Origin: Candidatus Hydrogenedentes bacterium CG07_land_8_20_14_0_80_42_17
GTDB lineage: Bacteria; UBA8481
Direction of reading: 5' to 3'
Assembly (NCBI GenBank): GCA_002780065.1
Contig: PEWQ01000029.1
Coordinates: 1 to 5,075, forward strand
DNA length: 5,075 nt
Positions 4,556 to 5,075 of this stretch are shown piece by piece. The position numbers and the translations under genes were made by a program. Numbering within the stretch: position 1 is the first letter of the stretch; every line of letters begins with the position of its first letter. The notes under the pieces were generated by a model. That model was not told where the DNA came from, made no database searches, and saw only the letters and a list, made by a program, of their open reading frames with translations.

Positions 4556-5075
4556 ATGGTGACCTATGATGCAAAAATCAAAGTTCCTATCGGTATCGAG
4601 ACAAATCATGGGGTGCGCCGGATCTGCACTCGTCAAACGATTTGCGTTCGGCCGGATGACGGATACTGTCACGCCAAGGATCCACTGGTCTGGATTACGG
4701 TGCCCGGCGCGGGCGGGCGGGCGGGATTTGGTCCCCCGCTGGTCAATGCGTTTCACGCCTCGGGGTGCCGGGCGGTCGAGATGTCGTTCGCGCGGTTGCG
4801 AAAGGAGCTTTCCGCGGACGTTCCCGCGACTGAGGTTAATCGCGAGGTTGTTCGGAAGTTCTGGAACGCATTCAACGAGGATCGGCCGGATCTCCTTCTC
4901 GATATCTCCCCGATCCCCGCGGAATTGGTCGCCCGGATGAAGGAGCGCGGCACCCGCACCGCCTTCTGGCTCCTGGAAGATGCGCTCGATCCGGCTTACA
5001 GCTATTGGAAGGATACGGTGCCGTTCTACGATCTCTTCTTTGCTTTCCAGGGACCGCCGTCCGACTACCCCGGTT
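4556..5075 (+). CDS. CgeB/DUF3880-like glycosyltransferase, N-terminal part, runs off window
   Basis: The frame is open to the right edge (173 complete codons from ATG 4556). GGRAGFGPPLVNAFHASG (residues 53-70) looks like the glycine-rich first strand-loop-helix of a GT-B-type glycosyltransferase. RPDLLLDISPIPAELVARM (110-128) and TAFWLLEDA followed by YWKDTVPFYDLFFAFQ match the pattern of CgeB/DUF3880 proteins, roughly PDL-LLL, then TA-W--ED, then YW and YD-FF. Such proteins are often linked to cell-surface or flagellin glycosylation; the target here is unknown. The start is uncertain: ATG 4556 has no clear Shine-Dalgarno sequence, residues 1-45 resemble nothing I know, and GTG 4613 or GTG 4700 are alternatives. 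The gene is much richer in G+C than everything to its left, and its 5' end may have been altered by the rearrangement that cut the IS remnant. Confidence 0.68.
   Translation, partial: MVTYDAKIKVPIGIETNHGVRRICTRQTICVRPDDGYCHAKDPLVWITVPGAGGRAGFGPPLVNAFHASGCRAVEMSFARLRKELSADVPATEVNREVVRKFWNAFNEDRPDLLLDISPIPAELVARMKERGTRTAFWLLEDALDPAYSYWKDTVPFYDLFFAFQGPPSDYPG

Noticed and set aside
4531-4562. GTCAC...GTGAC inverted repeat as an operator
   Set aside because: The arms are only 5 bp with a long asymmetric middle, so chance is a sufficient explanation.
4566-4940. 124-codon plus-strand frame starting at ATG 4566
   Set aside because: Its Arg/Ser-rich product is out of frame with the CgeB-like protein, which runs open to the window edge with family motifs.
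4550-4959. Minus-strand frames opposite the glycosyltransferase-like gene
   Set aside because: They are typical antisense open frames of GC-rich coding DNA, with no recognisable protein features.

Overview
The window looks like an accessory stretch of a Gram-negative-type bacterial chromosome. Both central genes encode proteins with Sec signal peptides, and a palindromic REP-type repeat with its transposase is present. Bases 61-960 are strongly AT-rich. The central genes are moderately AT-rich, and the last ~450 bases are clearly GC-rich. I cannot name the organism; an uncultured anaerobe or a metagenome contig would fit.

Left part (1-960, all on the minus strand): a DinJ/RelB-type antitoxin (636-899) is followed by a YafQ-type RNase toxin (370-642, with a degenerate start codon). 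Only 15 bp after the toxin stop comes a REP-associated tyrosine transposase (354 to beyond base 1). The antitoxin has a near-consensus sigma70 promoter whose spacer holds a 22-bp inverted repeat, a likely autoregulatory operator. The transposase reading frame contains three in-frame copies of a 15-bp repeat (HESPL in protein), the last one part of a REP-like palindrome.

Middle (961-4037): after a short GC-rich remnant-like patch and an AT-rich leader there is a two-gene plus-strand operon for exported proteins of unknown function. The first (635 aa) has three beta-rich, PPC-like modules, a linker and about six propeller-like repeats. The second (306 aa) has a signal peptide, a short acidic Asp/Ser/Asn segment, an Arg/Glu/Ala/Gln helix of about 80 residues and a globular C-terminal domain. 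They are 10 bp apart and are best read as one extracytoplasmic unit. This operon is the best candidate in the window for an undescribed system.

Right part (4038-5075): an IS91-like Y2 transposase remnant has lost its zinc-binding region and its 3' half. It ends near an abrupt rise in GC content. A CgeB/DUF3880-like glycosyltransferase gene follows and runs off the right edge. The boundary may mark horizontal transfer, IS-mediated rearrangement or an assembly join.
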